Assembly: GCA_903828785.1 (NCBI GenBank)
Contig: CAIKNP010000027.1
Location: 62,001-126,000 of the forward strand
Reading direction: 5' to 3'
DNA: 64,000 nucleotides
From: an uncultured Actinomycetes bacterium
GTDB taxonomy: Bacteria > Actinomycetota > Acidimicrobiia > Acidimicrobiales > RAAP-2
Positions within the stretch are counted from its first letter, which is position 1. Every line of letters begins with the position of its first letter. Below, in pieces: positions 63,749-64,000 of this stretch. The notes under the pieces were generated by a model. The model was given only the letters and a program-made list of their open reading frames with translations, was not told where the DNA came from and searched no databases. A program made the translations under genes and the position numbers.

Positions 63749-64000
63749 CTATTTCAGTATGGTCACTTTGTTGGCCGCCATGAGGAAGCCGGCGCCAGCG
63801 CTGGATCGACACTGGACGGTGTCGGTGGTGACGCCACAAGTGATGAGACCATTGCTGACCGAGTTCTTGTCCGGGAGGCTCACGGCTCCCGTGGGCCCGT
63901 TCGATCCGCAGGCCTGGTGGCCGTGGCAGACCTGGACTTTGCCCGCCCCCGTCAAGGTCGCGTTGTACTCCCCCGAGGGGTTTTCGCAGTAGACGTTCGA
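63749..64000 (-). CDS. C-terminal part of an unknown Cys-containing protein
   Basis: The last 83 codons of a gene that continues past the right edge. The frame is open to base 64000. It contains six Cys (CEN, CHGHQACG, ITCGV, QCRS), many Gly/Ser/Asn, and ends GFLMAANKVTILK. This looks like an extracellular disulfide-bonded domain, but no family is recognised. Confidence 0.5.
   Translation of the reverse strand, partial: SNVYCENPSGEYNATLTGAGKVQVCHGHQACGSNGPTGAVSLPDKNSVSNGLITCGVTTDTVQCRSSAGAGFLMAANKVTILK

Noticed and set aside
62997-63992. 331-codon plus-strand frame over the ABC ATPase gene and the right edge
   Set aside because: Antisense to the NodI-like ATPase. No family similarity.

Overview
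This window looks like the replication-origin region of an actinobacterial chromosome. The order pcnA, DUF6049-like protein, murJ, trxB, trxA, cwlM-like gene, parB, parA, rsmG, jag, yidC, yidD, rnpA, rpmH, dnaA, dnaN, recF, DUF721/dciA, gyrB, gyrA is that of mycobacteria and relatives. The block ino1, padR, DUF5318 gene, rpsF, ssb, rpsR, rplI, dnaB is also an actinobacterial origin-proximal arrangement. Base composition is moderately high in GC by eye, with AT-rich intergenic pockets at the origin. The set lacks sigM and mutT beside murJ. A lineage outside classical Corynebacteriales, perhaps Acidimicrobiia-like, seems plausible, but that placement is a guess. I saw no tRNA, rRNA, CRISPR array, insertion sequence or prophage.

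Layout. Positions 1-5300 hold a small catabolic cluster: an FAD oxidase fragment, an FAA hydrolase, a Zn alcohol dehydrogenase, a D-threonine aldolase/D-serine dehydratase-like enzyme, an orphan MalK-type ATPase and an IclR regulator. A class C beta-lactamase-like hydrolase follows. Positions 6817-9650 are a furA-katG peroxide-defence operon with a perfect Fur-type palindrome and a strong terminator. Positions 9663-12724 carry a Rieske oxygenase, a secreted eight-repeat (probable beta-propeller) protein and a Bcp peroxiredoxin. Positions 12721-19246 carry a branched-chain 2-oxoacid dehydrogenase operon, an MFS exporter, rlmN and an HSD10-like SDR. Positions 19422-24962 hold dnaB, rplI, rpsR, ssb, rpsF, a DUF5318 gene, padR and ino1. 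Positions 25033-26466 are an HxlR regulator and epimerase pair with a clear operator.

Positions 26472-34977 run from pcnA through cell-wall genes (DUF6049-like, murJ, a degenerate cwlM) and the thioredoxin system. Positions 35106-41196 are parB and parA, a 1.2-kb gene-free segment with six exact parS sites, then rsmG, jag, yidC, yidD, rnpA and rpmH, all pointing away from the origin. The likely oriC is the AT-rich dnaA-dnaN gap at 42781-43035, with further DnaA-box sequence upstream of dnaA. Positions 41413-50063 are dnaA, dnaN, recF, dciA, gyrB and gyrA.

Positions 50178-64000 are more variable. They hold a 33-codon upstream ORF abutting an ABC-F ATPase, an AhpD-like protein, a tandem GT2 glycosyltransferase, a YfhO-like membrane protein, a divergent pair (AAA ATPase and SF2 helicase), a 3-hydroxyisobutyrate dehydrogenase-like enzyme, a three-gene ABC-2 exporter and the C-terminal end of a secreted Cys-rich protein. 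No single known defence or mobile system is evident. The best candidates for undescribed biology are the ABC-F leader ORF, the AAA/helicase pair, the Velcro-closed repeat protein, the degenerate CwlM, and the 23-bp inverted repeat in front of dnaB.
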